64,000 nt of DNA from assembly GCF_004331255.1 (NCBI RefSeq), contig NZ_SJOF01000001.1:186001-250000 (forward strand), given 5' to 3'. This document shows, piece by piece, positions 48,145-58,000 of the stretch. The translations under genes and the position numbers were made by a program. The notes below the pieces were generated by a model that was not told the DNA's origin, ran no database searches, and saw nothing but the letters and a program-made list of their open reading frames with translations. The stretch's first letter is position 1, and the number at the start of each line of letters is the position of its first letter. The stretch comes from Acinetobacter sp. ANC 4173 (GTDB lineage: Bacteria; Pseudomonadota; Gammaproteobacteria; Pseudomonadales; Moraxellaceae).

Positions 48145-48636
48145 TTAAAGGGTTATTTCTGGCTTTTCATAGCGGATTGTATTGATATACCAAGTCTTTT
48201 TCCCTGATGGTGTGATTACTTCAATTTCATCATCCACTTGTTTCGACAGTAATGCGCGTGCCATCGGTGAATCTATAGAAATATGTTGTGGATGATGATC
48301 ATAAATTTCATCTACACCAACAATGCGCAGTTGTTTTTGCTCCCCTTGTTCGTTCTCAATTTCGACCCATGCTCCAAAAAAAACTTTGCCCTCTTGCTCT
48401 GGAGCAAAATCAACAATTCTTAACTCTTCTAAACGTTTTCCAAGGTAACGTACCCGACGGTCAATCTTTCTTAAAATTTGTTTATTGTACTGGTAATCCG
48501 CATTTTCACTTCGATCACCAAGGCTAGCAGCCCAGTTCACTTTTTTAGTAATTTCTGGGCGTTCTTCACGCCATAAATGCTGTAGTTCGGCCACCAATTT
48601 GTCGTGTCCAGAACGCGTAATTAAGTTAGATTTCAT
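48145..48636 (-). CDS. greB: Transcription elongation factor GreB
   Basis: GreB enters the RNA polymerase secondary channel and stimulates cleavage of backtracked RNA. The 163 residues have the N-terminal coiled coil (1-about 75) with the acidic tip in SLGDRSENADYQYNK, which carries the metal-coordinating Asp/Glu pair. The C-terminal FKBP-like domain (about 85-160) contains VGVDEIYDHHPQHISIDSPMARALL, which favours GreB over GreA. The ribosome site is weak. Length is standard. Confidence 0.93.
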   Translation of the reverse strand: MKSNLITRSGHDKLVAELQHLWREERPEITKKVNWAASLGDRSENADYQYNKQILRKIDRRVRYLGKRLEELRIVDFAPEQEGKVFFGAWVEIENEQGEQKQLRIVGVDEIYDHHPQHISIDSPMARALLSKQVDDEIEVITPSGKKTWYINTIRYEKPEITL

Positions 48637-49003
48637 ATTGCAAATTGTCTTTTCAAAGTACGAAACAGATACATTTTTAAGCTATTTTATGCCCAATTTC
48701 ACTACAACAAAAGGGTTTAAAAATAATTTATTAATTAAATTATATAGTTACATTACATTTTTTCACTATTTTTTATACTAAATTTGACAATCCAAATTTC
48801 CGACTTTATTATGCCTTTATCTTCTGTTTAGTGTACTTTTTAACCTATGTGGTTTTTTACTGCATAATTTCCTTTTTTCCCATGTCATTTTGAATGACGT
48901 CCATGACTGCCCACCCCTTATTGAATTTATCAAACTTTAAAGAAGTTTAAGGCCTCGTTTGCTTTGGCTTTTTAGGGCATAAATTACTTGTAGCGGAGAC
49001 AAC
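48637..49003. other. Intergenic region between greB and the MltF-like gene
   Basis: This 367-base AT-rich gap separates divergent genes. It holds one good promoter (48785-48813) and a small GTCATT/AATGAC hairpin near 48884-48898 in the leader. I see no gene or mobile sequence. Confidence 0.7.
48785..48813 (+). promoter_or_regulatory. Consensus sigma-70 promoter with long leader before the MltF-like gene
   Basis: A perfect TTGACA (48785-48790) is followed after 17 bases by TATTAT (48808-48813). The predicted start near 48820 leaves a leader of about 180 bases before the ATG at 49004. Confidence 0.65.
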
Positions 49004-50116
49004 ATGCACAGTAGTTCACCTTCTGGGTCGAGGCTTAGCCTTAACTCATTAACTTTCTCTCTCCCTTTAAAAGCCTTAGCACTCACCGCAGCCTTAATTC
49101 CGTTTCATACAATTAATGCCAGCAAGGCTTACCAATATGACGCTGTTGTTAATAACAACAAACTCACAGTGGTTGGTGTAGAAAATCCATCGACTGTTTT
49201 TAAAGATGGACAGTATTTACATGGCTTTGGTTATGACCTTGCGCGTAATTATGCTGACAGTATGAATGTTGAACTGGTGTTTACCACCGTTCCTGATGAT
49301 GCCACGGCATTAAAATTGGTTGATCAAGGTAAAGTAAACTTTGCCATTACCACCTCAAACATTCAAAACATTGAAAGTAAAAAACTGACCTCGTTTTCAG
49401 CCACCTGTGGTGACTTATATAGCCTACAGAAAAATGGCTTAAATACTCAATTGAATTGGGTATTTAAACATGCTGATGACCCCTTGACTCAAACTGCCAG
49501 TGGCTTTGTTTGTCAAGGTAAGCAAACGGGTTCAATTAGCCAATTGGCTTCTTTTTATAATCGCAATGTTGTACAGGCCGAGTCATGGGATTCTATTGAA
49601 CGTGATCTCACCAAACGTATGCCGATTTATAAAGCCAGTTTCCAGCGTACAGCCGAGAAATATGATCTCGATTGGCATTTCTTGGCAGCCATTGGATATC
49701 AGGAATCGTATTTAAAACCCGATTCAATTTCGCCCACAGGCGTACGCGGTATCATGATGCTGACCAACAGCACAGCCAAAGCGATGGGTGTAAGTAACCG
49801 TACCGATCCCGCTCAAAGTATTCAGGGTGGTGCGAAGTATTACGACCTGATGCTAAGCAAGTTCGAAGAAGTACCATATCCAGATCGTAACTGGTATGCC
49901 TTGGTTGCCTATAATATGGGGCCAGGTGCCGTGGATCAGATTCAAAAGCGTATCAGTGCTCAAGGCAAAGATCCGAATAACTGGGTAAATCTATATAGTT
50001 ATTTAGATGGTCATAAAGCACAAAATGGTCGCTATCGCCAAGCAGTACAATATGTCACGCGTATTCGTTCTTACTTGGAATACATCAAAAATACGCCTCA
50101 ATTGGTGAATATATAA
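49004..50116 (+). CDS. MltF-like lytic murein transglycosylase with shortened SBP domain
   Basis: This is an envelope enzyme that cleaves peptidoglycan glycan strands, releasing anhydromuropeptides. The 370 residues have a signal sequence (core about 22-35, LPLKALALTAALIPF). A shortened SBP_bac_3-like domain follows (about 50-195, LTVVGVENPSTVF and VNFAITTSN). Then comes an SLT domain (about 210-345) with the catalytic Glu in AIGYQESYL, GVRGIMMLT, GGAKYYD and AYNMGPGA. E. coli MltF is about 500 residues, so the regulatory SBP part is clearly reduced. GGAG precedes the ATG. Confidence 0.88.
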   Translation: MHSSSPSGSRLSLNSLTFSLPLKALALTAALIPFHTINASKAYQYDAVVNNNKLTVVGVENPSTVFKDGQYLHGFGYDLARNYADSMNVELVFTTVPDDATALKLVDQGKVNFAITTSNIQNIESKKLTSFSATCGDLYSLQKNGLNTQLNWVFKHADDPLTQTASGFVCQGKQTGSISQLASFYNRNVVQAESWDSIERDLTKRMPIYKASFQRTAEKYDLDWHFLAAIGYQESYLKPDSISPTGVRGIMMLTNSTAKAMGVSNRTDPAQSIQGGAKYYDLMLSKFEEVPYPDRNWYALVAYNMGPGAVDQIQKRISAQGKDPNNWVNLYSYLDGHKAQNGRYRQAVQYVTRIRSYLEYIKNTPQLVNI

Positions 50117-50137
50117 ATAGTCATGAATTGAGGACAG

Positions 50138-50171
50138 AAAAAAAAGCTTACCAACGGGTAAGCTTTTTTTT
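50138..50171. terminator. Bidirectional terminator
   Basis: An A-tract arm ending GCTTACC (50138-50152) pairs with GGTAAGC plus a T tract (50157-50171) around AACG, between convergent genes. Confidence 0.9.
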
Positions 50172-50180
50172 GCGAAAAAC

Positions 50181-50564
50181 TTAAGCCGTAAGCTCAAGTA
50201 CTTTCTTAAATAAATCCTTTTGTTCTTGGCTTGGTTTTGCGGTTTGCAATGCCATCAATTGTGACATATCACCTTGAACTTTGATTTTACCTGTCATGAA
50301 TGCTTGCATCGCAGCAGCCATATCAAACTCTAAGAATACTTTACGCAGTGTATCAGCATCCATATTGAGCGTTGTTTTGGCATTTGAAGACAAACCTTTT
50401 AAGATTTTGCCGCCATCTAATGCCAATTCGGTATTACCACTCGCATCTGTCACAACCAAGTTAATGGCTAAATTTGCCAAAGCGGGTGGTAAATTCAAGT
50501 CCCCTGCTTGCGCAGTCAAAGTTTCTACAGTTGAAAACCAATCATCAGTTAAAAAGGTAGGCAT
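50181..50564 (-). CDS. SCP2 sterol-binding domain protein
   Basis: The 127-residue protein is a single SCP2 domain: a short N-terminal helix, FSTVETLTAQAGD, then NLVVTDASGNTELALDGGK and a long helix-rich end with DMAAAMQAFMTGKIKVQGDMSQLMAL, the family signature. Such small bacterial proteins bind hydrophobic ligands such as lipids or fatty acids; UbiJ also has this fold but is longer and lies in the ubiE-ubiB operon. GAGGAAACATC precedes the ATG. The physiological ligand is unknown. Confidence 0.87.
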   Translation of the reverse strand: MPTFLTDDWFSTVETLTAQAGDLNLPPALANLAINLVVTDASGNTELALDGGKILKGLSSNAKTTLNMDADTLRKVFLEFDMAAAMQAFMTGKIKVQGDMSQLMALQTAKPSQEQKDLFKKVLELTA

Positions 50565-50741
50565 GATGTTTCCTCAAATTTATTTGTTCATTTTGTGTCG
50601 CCTATCCAGTCGACATCATTGTGAAGCTAAATACACGTCGAGATTGTTATAGCATGTATATCTTACACGCGCCTAAAGTTTTTTGTACGTACCGTTCATA
50701 TTTTATATTTCTTATACAAAGATGATCAAAATCATCTACAT

Positions 50742-50774
50742 AAAAAAACACCAATCATGGATTGGTGTTTTTTT
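50742..50774 (-). terminator. Terminator of ttcA
   Basis: CACCAATC (50749-50756) pairs with GATTGGTG (50760-50767), flanked by A7 and T7, directly after the ttcA stop. Confidence 0.88.
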
Positions 50775-50793
50775 ATTGGCTTAAATGACAAAA

Positions 50794-51717
50794 TTATTCA
50801 ACAGCAAAGCCAAGATTAACCATATTAATGCGTTTGTTCTCAGGTTCAGCTTCAGTCGAACAACTTTCGCCTTTAAAGTCGAATTCACGTTGTGAATCGA
50901 GCACCTCAAAATCAAACAGTTCACGATCGGCCAACTGGGATGGCGAAACGTTCTGCAATGCACCAAAAATGCTGTGTAAACGCTTTGGATGCTCTTTGTC
51001 CCATGTACGCAACATGTCATTTAACATAGCACGTTGCAGGTTTTCCTGCGAACCACATAAGTTACATGGAATAATTGGGAACTGACGCATTTCTGCATAT
51101 TTAATAATGTCTTTCTCTTCCACATAAGCCAGTGGACGAATCAAAATGTTCTTTTTATCTGTAGACAACAATTTTGGTGGCATGGCTTTTAAGCTACCGC
51201 CATGGAACAAGTTCAGGAAGAAGGTCGCTAAAATATCATCACGGTGATGTCCGAGCGCCACTTTGGTAGCCCCAATCTCTTGCGCAAAACCATATAAAGA
51301 GCCGCGACGTAAACGCGAACACACCGCACAGTAAGTTTTGCCTTCTGGAGTTAACTTCTTAGTGATGCTGTAAGTGTCTTTTTCCAAAATATAGTACGGA
51401 ATGTTATTTTCTTCTAAATAACGTGGGAGTACATCTTCAGGGAAACCCGGTTGTTTCTGGTCAAGGTTAACCGCAACCACGTCAAAGTTAATCGGTGCAA
51501 TACGTTTAAACTGCAATAAGATATCCAGCAAGGTATAACTGTCTTTACCGCCAGAAATACAGACCATGACCTTATCGCCTTCTTCGATCATTTTAAAATC
51601 ACGAATAGCATGCCCCACTTGGCGGCGAAGCTTTTTTAACAAACGATAGTAGGCAGAGCTGGTTGGGAGTTCTGGCTTGAAATTAAACCCTTGTTCGGAC
51701 TCAACTGGCGAGTACAT
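50794..51717 (-). CDS. ttcA: tRNA 2-thiocytidine(32) synthetase TtcA
   Basis: TtcA thiolates C32 of several tRNAs, using ATP and a 4Fe-4S cluster. The 307-residue protein has the PP-loop motif [10 protein letters not shown], two conserved CxxC pairs ([10 protein letters not shown] and [12 protein letters not shown]), and the ALGHHRDD segment. I start at the ATG at 51717, giving the family length. A TTG 18 codons upstream (51771) is open but gives an atypical hydrophobic leader. Sulfur may arrive through IscS; TusA (9300) is not known to be needed for this modification. Confidence 0.94.
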   Translation of the reverse strand: MYSPVESEQGFNFKPELPTSSAYYRLLKKLRRQVGHAIRDFKMIEEGDKVMVCISGGKDSYTLLDILLQFKRIAPINFDVVAVNLDQKQPGFPEDVLPRYLEENNIPYYILEKDTYSITKKLTPEGKTYCAVCSRLRRGSLYGFAQEIGATKVALGHHRDDILATFFLNLFHGGSLKAMPPKLLSTDKKNILIRPLAYVEEKDIIKYAEMRQFPIIPCNLCGSQENLQRAMLNDMLRTWDKEHPKRLHSIFGALQNVSPSQLADRELFDFEVLDSQREFDFKGESCSTEAEPENKRINMVNLGFAVE

Positions 51718-51894
51718 AGACACGATTAACCCATAAATAAAAATACCGCGCAATTTTATATGATTCGCCAAGCAATCGCATCTAAAGAATGTAAATTCTC
51801 ATGACCGAATCTACTTGTCATTTTTTCGTATTACTTAAAGGGTAAATTTGAACGTTGCAGTTCATTTTTTCACCCAAATGCTTATCTTTTGGAC

Positions 51895-51939
51895 TTTTCC
51901 ACAGTTGTCCACAAAAGCTGTGGATAACTTTGTGGATTT
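51895..51939. promoter_or_regulatory. Cluster of four DnaA boxes
   Basis: TTTTCCACA (51895-51903), TTGTCCACA (51905-51913), TGTGGATAA (51919-51927, the exact complement of TTATCCACA) and TGTGGATTT (51931-51939) lie within 45 bases. Two point right, then two point left. The flank on the right is strongly AT-rich and includes an inverted repeat at 51987-52011. Confidence 0.65.
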
Positions 51940-51986
51940 CAAAACACTTGACAGGTGATGCTTCCCATAATCTAAGGCTTCTATTT

Positions 51987-52011
51987 AAATTGATCATTTT
52001 TTGATCAATTT
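51987..52011. repeat. Inverted repeat beside the DnaA-box cluster
   Basis: AAATTGATCA (51987-51996) and its exact complement (52002-52011) flank five T bases. Each arm contains a GATC. The surrounding stretch to about 52140 is nearly all A and T. Confidence 0.7.
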
Positions 52012-52211
52012 TATTTTAATTAATTATCAATGGCTTACCATAGTCAAGCAATCCTGATTAAAAATAAATTAAATTTTTTTTTGATTATTAACTCCGCAAT
52101 TACGCTTGATTTTTACGAAGTCATCAAAAATAAAATCCTGTAGCGCTTTTTATCTAAGTATTTTTTGCTAAACTTAACTTGACTGTTTGGGGACAGAAAA
52201 ATTGATAAAAA

Positions 52212-53084
52212 ATGAAAAATAAATGGCATAACGTTCAAGCTTACCTTCTTGGCTGTGCATCAGTCTTACTCATAAGTCCTGCCTGTATGGCCGGTGAAAC
52301 TATTTATCAACTGACCGATTCGAATGGTACGACCCTGCTCACCAATAAAAAAAGTAAATATAGCCATTTAAAAGTCGAAAAAAAAACCTATTATCCCGAC
52401 AGTAACATGCACAGTTACAGCAACTGGGGAAACTCAGAAGCTTCCGTATTACCCAGCTACAGCCGCAATCGAAATGCGTTTGACAGCATGATTCGTCAAG
52501 CTGCCCAAACCCATGGGATTTCTGAAGGTTTAATTAAAGCAGTGATGCATACTGAATCGGGCTTTAATGTGAATGCTCGCTCGCCTGTGGGTGCTTTAGG
52601 CTTAATGCAACTGATGCCTGCAACAGCACGTCGCTTCAATGTTTCAAATGCCTATGACCCTCAGCAAAACATTATGGGCGGTGCTAAATATTTAAGTTGG
52701 TTACTCAAACGTTTCAATGGTAATACCTCTTTAGCACTGGCTGCATACAATGCGGGTGAAGGTAATGTCGATAAATACGGCGGGATTCCTCCCTTTAGAG
52801 AAACCCAAGATTATGTGCGCCGTGTGAGCAGTCGTTATAGCAATCTGTATTCAGGTGGTCTGATCAGCAGTAGTAGCAATTCAGAGAAAATCGTTGCCCA
52901 ATCTGTAAATTACAGTGCGAAGCAAATCAATGCTCAATCTACACAGGCAGAGTCTATTCCAAATCCATCGTCCAGAAGTGGGCAGCGTGAGATCATCATC
53001 GCAGCGGATGGCAGTTATACTGATGCACCAAGAGCAGGCTCATATTCGACTGAACATGCGTCTGCATCTGCACGAATCTATTAA
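52212..53084 (+). CDS. Secreted SLT-family lytic transglycosylase
   Basis: This 290-residue soluble or envelope transglycosylase has a signal peptide (core about 10-24, LLGCASVLLISPACMA). A short DUF4124-like segment (IYQLTDSNGTTLLTNKKS) follows. The SLT domain (about 95-205) carries catalytic Glu in MHTESGFN, SPVGALGLMQLMPATA, GGAKYLSWLL and AAYNAGEGNV. A low-complexity Ser/Ala-rich tail follows. It is the second peptidoglycan lyase within 3 kb, but of a different subfamily from the MltF-like one. The Cys in the leader (SPACMAG) is not a convincing lipobox. Confidence 0.88.
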   Translation: MKNKWHNVQAYLLGCASVLLISPACMAGETIYQLTDSNGTTLLTNKKSKYSHLKVEKKTYYPDSNMHSYSNWGNSEASVLPSYSRNRNAFDSMIRQAAQTHGISEGLIKAVMHTESGFNVNARSPVGALGLMQLMPATARRFNVSNAYDPQQNIMGGAKYLSWLLKRFNGNTSLALAAYNAGEGNVDKYGGIPPFRETQDYVRRVSSRYSNLYSGGLISSSSNSEKIVAQSVNYSAKQINAQSTQAESIPNPSSRSGQREIIIAADGSYTDAPRAGSYSTEHASASARIY

Positions 53085-53123
53085 TAGAAAAATGTTATTT
53101 TTCGCGACGAATCACGATTTTTT

Positions 53124-53152
53124 CTTGAATTTTTGCAATATTCACCGCATAT
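53124..53152 (+). promoter_or_regulatory. Sigma-32-like promoter of htpX
   Basis: CTTGAAT (53124-53130) and CCGCATAT (53145-53152) are 14 bases apart. They match the heat-shock consensus CTTGAA and CCCCATnT with one change in the -10. The ATG of htpX follows 63 bases later. Confidence 0.55.
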
Positions 53153-53214
53153 TGATCCTTATGATTTATCAGTTATAAATCAGATTATATTTCTATATTA
53201 AGAGGATTTTCTCA

Positions 53215-54120
53215 ATGATGCGGATTGGTTTGTTCTTGCTAACCAACCTCGCGGTACTGGTTGTAGCTGGCATTATTTTGTCACTCTTCGGTGTCGGTAG
53301 TTATCATGGCGCAGGTGGCTTGAATCTAGGCAACCTTTTAGTCGTCTGTTTCGTGTTTGGTATGGTTGGCTCTGTAGTGTCTCTGTTCATGTCGAAATGG
53401 ATGGCGAAAAAAACAACTGGCACTGAACTTATTGACCCTAATGCTCCACGTAGCCAAGCAGAGGTTTGGTTGCTACAAACAGTTGCGGAATTGTCTCAAC
53501 GTGCTGGTATTAACATGCCAGAAGTGGGTATTTTCCCATCTTACCAATCAAATGCCTTTGCAACAGGTTGGAATAAAAATGATGCGCTCGTAGCTGTTTC
53601 TACAGGCTTACTTGAGCGTATGAATAAAGATGAATTGCGTGCGGTACTGGCTCACGAGATTGGTCACGTTGCCAATGGTGATATGGTCACACTCGCTTTG
53701 ATTCAAGGTGTCGTTAACGCCTTTGTCATGTTCTTTGCACGTGTTGTAGGTGATTTCATTGACCGTAATGTCTTTGGTCGTGAAGATGGTGAAGCGCCTG
53801 GCTTAGCTTACTTCGGTATTACAATTGTTCTCGACATCGTCTTTGGTATTTTAGCTTCTGCCATCGTGATGTGGTTCTCACGCTACCGTGAATATCGTGC
53901 CGATGAAGCGGGTGCACGTTTAGCAGGTAAACAAGCCATGATTTCTGCCCTATTACGTCTTCAAGCAGAATCAGAGCTTCCAGATCAAATGCCAAAAGAA
54001 ATGAAAGCGTTCTCTATTGCGGAAGGTAAAGAACAAGGTTTTAGCTTAGCAGCCTTATTCCAAACTCACCCATCGATTGAACAACGTGTAGCAGCCTTAC
54101 AACAATTAGACTGCGCATAA
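53215..54120 (+). CDS. htpX: Heat-shock membrane metalloprotease HtpX
   Basis: HtpX degrades misfolded inner-membrane proteins at the cytosolic face. The 301 residues have two N-terminal membrane helices (about 5-25 and 38-58), the zinc motif [12 protein letters not shown] near 143, and a further hydrophobic pair around 160-215. The third zinc ligand Glu lies in [12 protein letters not shown]. Length and order match E. coli HtpX. AGAGGA precedes ATGATG. The sigma-32-like promoter upstream fits the heat-shock control known for this gene. Confidence 0.96.
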   Translation: MMRIGLFLLTNLAVLVVAGIILSLFGVGSYHGAGGLNLGNLLVVCFVFGMVGSVVSLFMSKWMAKKTTGTELIDPNAPRSQAEVWLLQTVAELSQRAGINMPEVGIFPSYQSNAFATGWNKNDALVAVSTGLLERMNKDELRAVLAHEIGHVANGDMVTLALIQGVVNAFVMFFARVVGDFIDRNVFGREDGEAPGLAYFGITIVLDIVFGILASAIVMWFSRYREYRADEAGARLAGKQAMISALLRLQAESELPDQMPKEMKAFSIAEGKEQGFSLAALFQTHPSIEQRVAALQQLDCA

Positions 54121-54132
54121 GTTTAAAGATTC

Positions 54133-54161
54133 AAAAAAGCCTCCAATATGGAGGCTTTTTT
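54133..54161. terminator. Bidirectional terminator between htpX and the DUF4112 gene
   Basis: AAAAAAGCCTCC (54133-54144) pairs with GGAGGCTTTTTT (54150-54161), loop AATAT. Confidence 0.9.
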
Positions 54162-54167
54162 ATTAGA

Positions 54168-54770
54168 TCAATAGGTTGAAGACCAGTTTTGATACCAAGA
54201 CCATACCGCAGTAAAGCCATACCAAGAGGCAACAAGCAGCAAAACAATCACCACCAAACCAATCAAATCTGGAATATGTAGCCATAACCACGCAATCACT
54301 GGCTGGCGCCAAAAGGCTGAATGCTGCTGCTTCTGTTCTAACTTTTCATGTAAATATGGATGTTCGACATGCGCCATATCGCGGATCTGATATTCTTCCC
54401 GAATATGCTCATGTACGACATCGAGTGCTTTACGGCTTGGACGAATAAATATATCAAATAGGGTCCCTGCTATTGGAATAAATCCCACCACCAAATCCAT
54501 TAGTGCCAGTTTATACACTACATTTAATTTATGTTGTGGTACGCCAATTTGCTTGGCTTTATACACCGCATAACAGGTTAAGGCAAAACCTGCGACATCC
54601 CCTGCCACAGGAATGGTCCCCAATGCGGCATCTGCACCTACGCCTTGTTTGGTAAATGGAATTCGAATCAGTGAATCCATCAAATTGGCATATTTCGCTA
54701 AATCACGCTCTAAACGAATCACTTCTTGTGGTGTTTTTTTTGTAGCTGATGGCTGTGAAGGCATAGGCAT
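54168..54770 (-). CDS. DUF4112 domain membrane protein
   Basis: The 200-residue protein contains the DUF4112 pattern in residues about 25-130: LMDSLIRIPFTKQGVGADAA, LGTIPVAGDVAGFALTCYAV and FIPIAGTLFDIFIRPSRKAL. The short hydrophobic stretches suggest membrane-associated hairpins. A C-terminal membrane helix (about 165-190) follows a His/Gln-rich linker. No function is known for the family. It stands alone, convergent with htpX, and upstream bases 54771-55028 hold nothing notable. Confidence 0.8.
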   Translation of the reverse strand: MPMPSQPSATKKTPQEVIRLERDLAKYANLMDSLIRIPFTKQGVGADAALGTIPVAGDVAGFALTCYAVYKAKQIGVPQHKLNVVYKLALMDLVVGFIPIAGTLFDIFIRPSRKALDVVHEHIREEYQIRDMAHVEHPYLHEKLEQKQQHSAFWRQPVIAWLWLHIPDLIGLVVIVLLLVASWYGFTAVWSWYQNWSSTY

Positions 54771-55028
54771 GTCGATAGGATGTTGATTTCACTACAGCTT
54801 AAATCATTTTGATCCTCAAAAAAGTAACAAAGGGTTATTCAAAATTCTAGAAAATTGAATAACCTCCGTTGATTGATCTCAATGCTTTTCAGTATAAATT
54901 TAGTCGTTTGAAAACATTCACTCTACTGTAAAATGTCATAGCTGACTTATTGTCTAAATAGAGTTGAGGAAGGATATTCATCCCGCGCATGAATTGCCTA
55001 TACAGAAAACGATCAGCAGCTGACAGCA

Positions 55029-58000
55029 CTATGACTGCGGTTGTTTCTTCCCAAACATGGAGCGAATCAACACGTACATAAAGGGAATAAAAATCAGTAC
55101 CAAGACTGTTCCGAAAATTACACCGCCTAAGACGCTAATGCCTATTTCCTGTCGACTTGCCGCCCCTGCACCTAAGGCAAACACCAATGGAATAACCCCA
55201 GCACCAAAAGCCAAAGAAGTCATCAAAATTGGACGTAAACGTAAACTCGCCCCCTCCATAGCTGCTTGTATGACCGTCAGACCACGTGTTTGCGCTATAG
55301 AAGCAAATTCCACAATCAAAATGGCATTTTTACAGGACAGACCAATCGTAGTGAGTAAGGCAATCTGGAAATAAATATCATTCGGGAAGCCAACCCAATA
55401 ACTGAATAGGATATTGCCCCCTATCCCTAAAGGAATGGCACTCATCACAGCTGTTGGAATCGTCCAGCTCTCATACAACGCAGCCAAACATAAAAAGATA
55501 AAACCAATCGAAATCAAATATAACCATAATGCCTGATGACTGGATTTCTGCTCCTCAAAAGACAATCCACTCCATGCCAAGTCAATATCAGGCTGCTGCT
55601 CCACCAGTTTCTGAATATCCCCCATAGCGACGCCCGAACTCACATTCTTGGCTGTATCGGCTTCCATCTCTAAAGCGGTATAGCCCATAAAGCGTTTTAC
55701 GACTTCAGGTCCACCACCCCAATTCACGTTGGCAAAACTGGCAAATGACACCATCTGATTGGTATCATTACGGACATACCATTGCTGTAAATCTTCAGGT
55801 GTCGAGCGATATTCGGCATCTCCCTGCATCATCACACGTTTAACCCGCCCACGATCAATAAAATCATTCACATAAGAACCGCCCCACGCTGCCGATAAGG
55901 TGCTATTAATGGCAGACTGAGATAAACCTAGAGCCAATGCTTGTTTTTGATCAATCTTGACTTGTAATTCAGCTTTATCAGGGTTTGCCTTGTTATCCAG
56001 ATTTTCAAAGCTCTTATAGTGTTCCGCGGCAGTTTGTAACCTTTTAAACTCTGAATCTAAGAATTGACGTCCATTGCCGTTAATGTCTCGAATCCAGAAC
56101 TCCAAACCATCCGTCTGGCCCAGCCCACTCACGGATGAAGGCATATTCACCATAATTTTGGCATTACGATTCTGACGGAAATGCTGCATCGCCCGTTCAC
56201 GTATGGCTTGGGCTGAGTTGTGTTGACCACTCCGCTCATCCCAATGTTTCAAGGCAACAAATCCTTGTCCCAAATTCTGACCCGTCCCAGAGTAATTACG
56301 CCCATAACGCACCATCACTAAGTTGACATTGTCTTTTTCTTGACTCAGAAAATACTGGCGAATTTCCTCACCCACTTCGCGACTTTTAGACAACGGTGCG
56401 CCATTGATCAGCTCAAATTGCACACTTAATATGCCCTGATCTTCACTCGGAATAAAACTGGTGGGCAAAGCACGATAAAACAAGGCAAATACGGCGATTA
56501 ACGCAGTAAATATCACCAAACTGATGCGTTTATGATTTATGGTCAATTGCGCGAGTTTAAGATAGTGTATTTTTAACTGGTCTAACTTTTGATTGAACCA
56601 CGCTGCCCATTTTTTCTGCTTATTGCTGGGCTGCAAAATTAAAGCACACAGGGCTGGTGTTAACACCAAAGCCACTATTAAGGAAAGCCCCATGGCAGCC
56701 ACTAACGTAATGGAAAACTGACGGTAAATCACACCCGTTGAGCCGCCAAAAAATGCCATCGGAATAAAGACTGCCGTCAGTACCAAAGTAATCCCAATTA
56801 AGGCTCCACTAATTTCCTGCATGGATTCAATGGCAGCATCTTTGGCAGACAAATGCTGTTCGTGCATCAAACGTTCAACATTTTCGACCACCACGATGGC
56901 ATCATCCACCAATAAGCCAATCGCTAAAACCAAAGCAAATAGGGTTAAGGTATTAATGCTCATACCTAAAACATAGAGTATTGCCATCGTTCCCAAAATC
57001 ACTACAGGCACAGTAATAGTTGGAATCAAAGTTGCACGCCAATTCTGCAAAAACAGAAACATGACAATGACCACCAGAATGACCGCTTCAAACAGGGTTT
57101 TGACGACTTCCTTAATCGACTCTTGCACAAACGGCGTATTATCCCGCGGATAAACAATTTTATATCCCGCAGGCAATTTACCGGATAAATGCTCAACTTC
57201 GGCTTTAATCAGTGCAGATGTCGCAAGGGCATTCGCTCCAGAAGATAAAGAAATCCCCATCCCTGCCGAGGCAAAACCATTGATGGTATTAAAGGATTGA
57301 TAGTTTTCTGCACCAAGCTCAATGCGTGCCACATCTTTTAAATAAACAAAACTACCATCACGGTTTGATTTCACAATAATCTGTTCAAATTCAGGTACAG
57401 TTTTAAGCCGAGATCCCGAAGTCACTTTTGCATTCAGATATTGATTTTCGACTGTGGGTAAATCGCCAATGCCGCCCGCTGCAACTTGTGTATTCTGTGC
57501 TTCAATTGCGCTACGAACATCGGATGGCATTAAACTATATTGCTTAAGTTGGCTCGGATTCAGCCAGATGCGCATGGCGTATTGTGAGCCAAATACATCA
57601 ACTTCACCGACACCTTCAATACGGGCAATATCCTGTTCCAAATGGGTCATCATATAATCAGACAATTCTATATTGTCGCTACGACCAGAGGCATCATATA
57701 GGCCAATCACCATATGGGTATCCCCCAGTGATTTATAGACATTTATGCCTTGGCGCTGCACATCTTCGGGTAAACGACTGACGACTCCGTTAATTGCATT
57801 TTGTACTTGTACCTGCGCAGTATCGGGGTCAGTGCCATTTTCAAAACTGATGCTAATTCGACTACGTCCAGAAGAATCACTGCTGGAACTAAAATATAAA
57901 AGATGATCAATACCTTTGATTTGCTGTTCTAAAATTTGCGTAACACTTTCCTCTACGGTTTCCGCAGATGCACCTGTATAAGTTGCACTCACAGTAATTC

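Noticed and set aside
51895-52140. Reading the DnaA-box cluster as the chromosomal origin
   Set aside because: No dnaA, dnaN, rpmH or gidA gene is near, and four boxes alone do not establish an origin.
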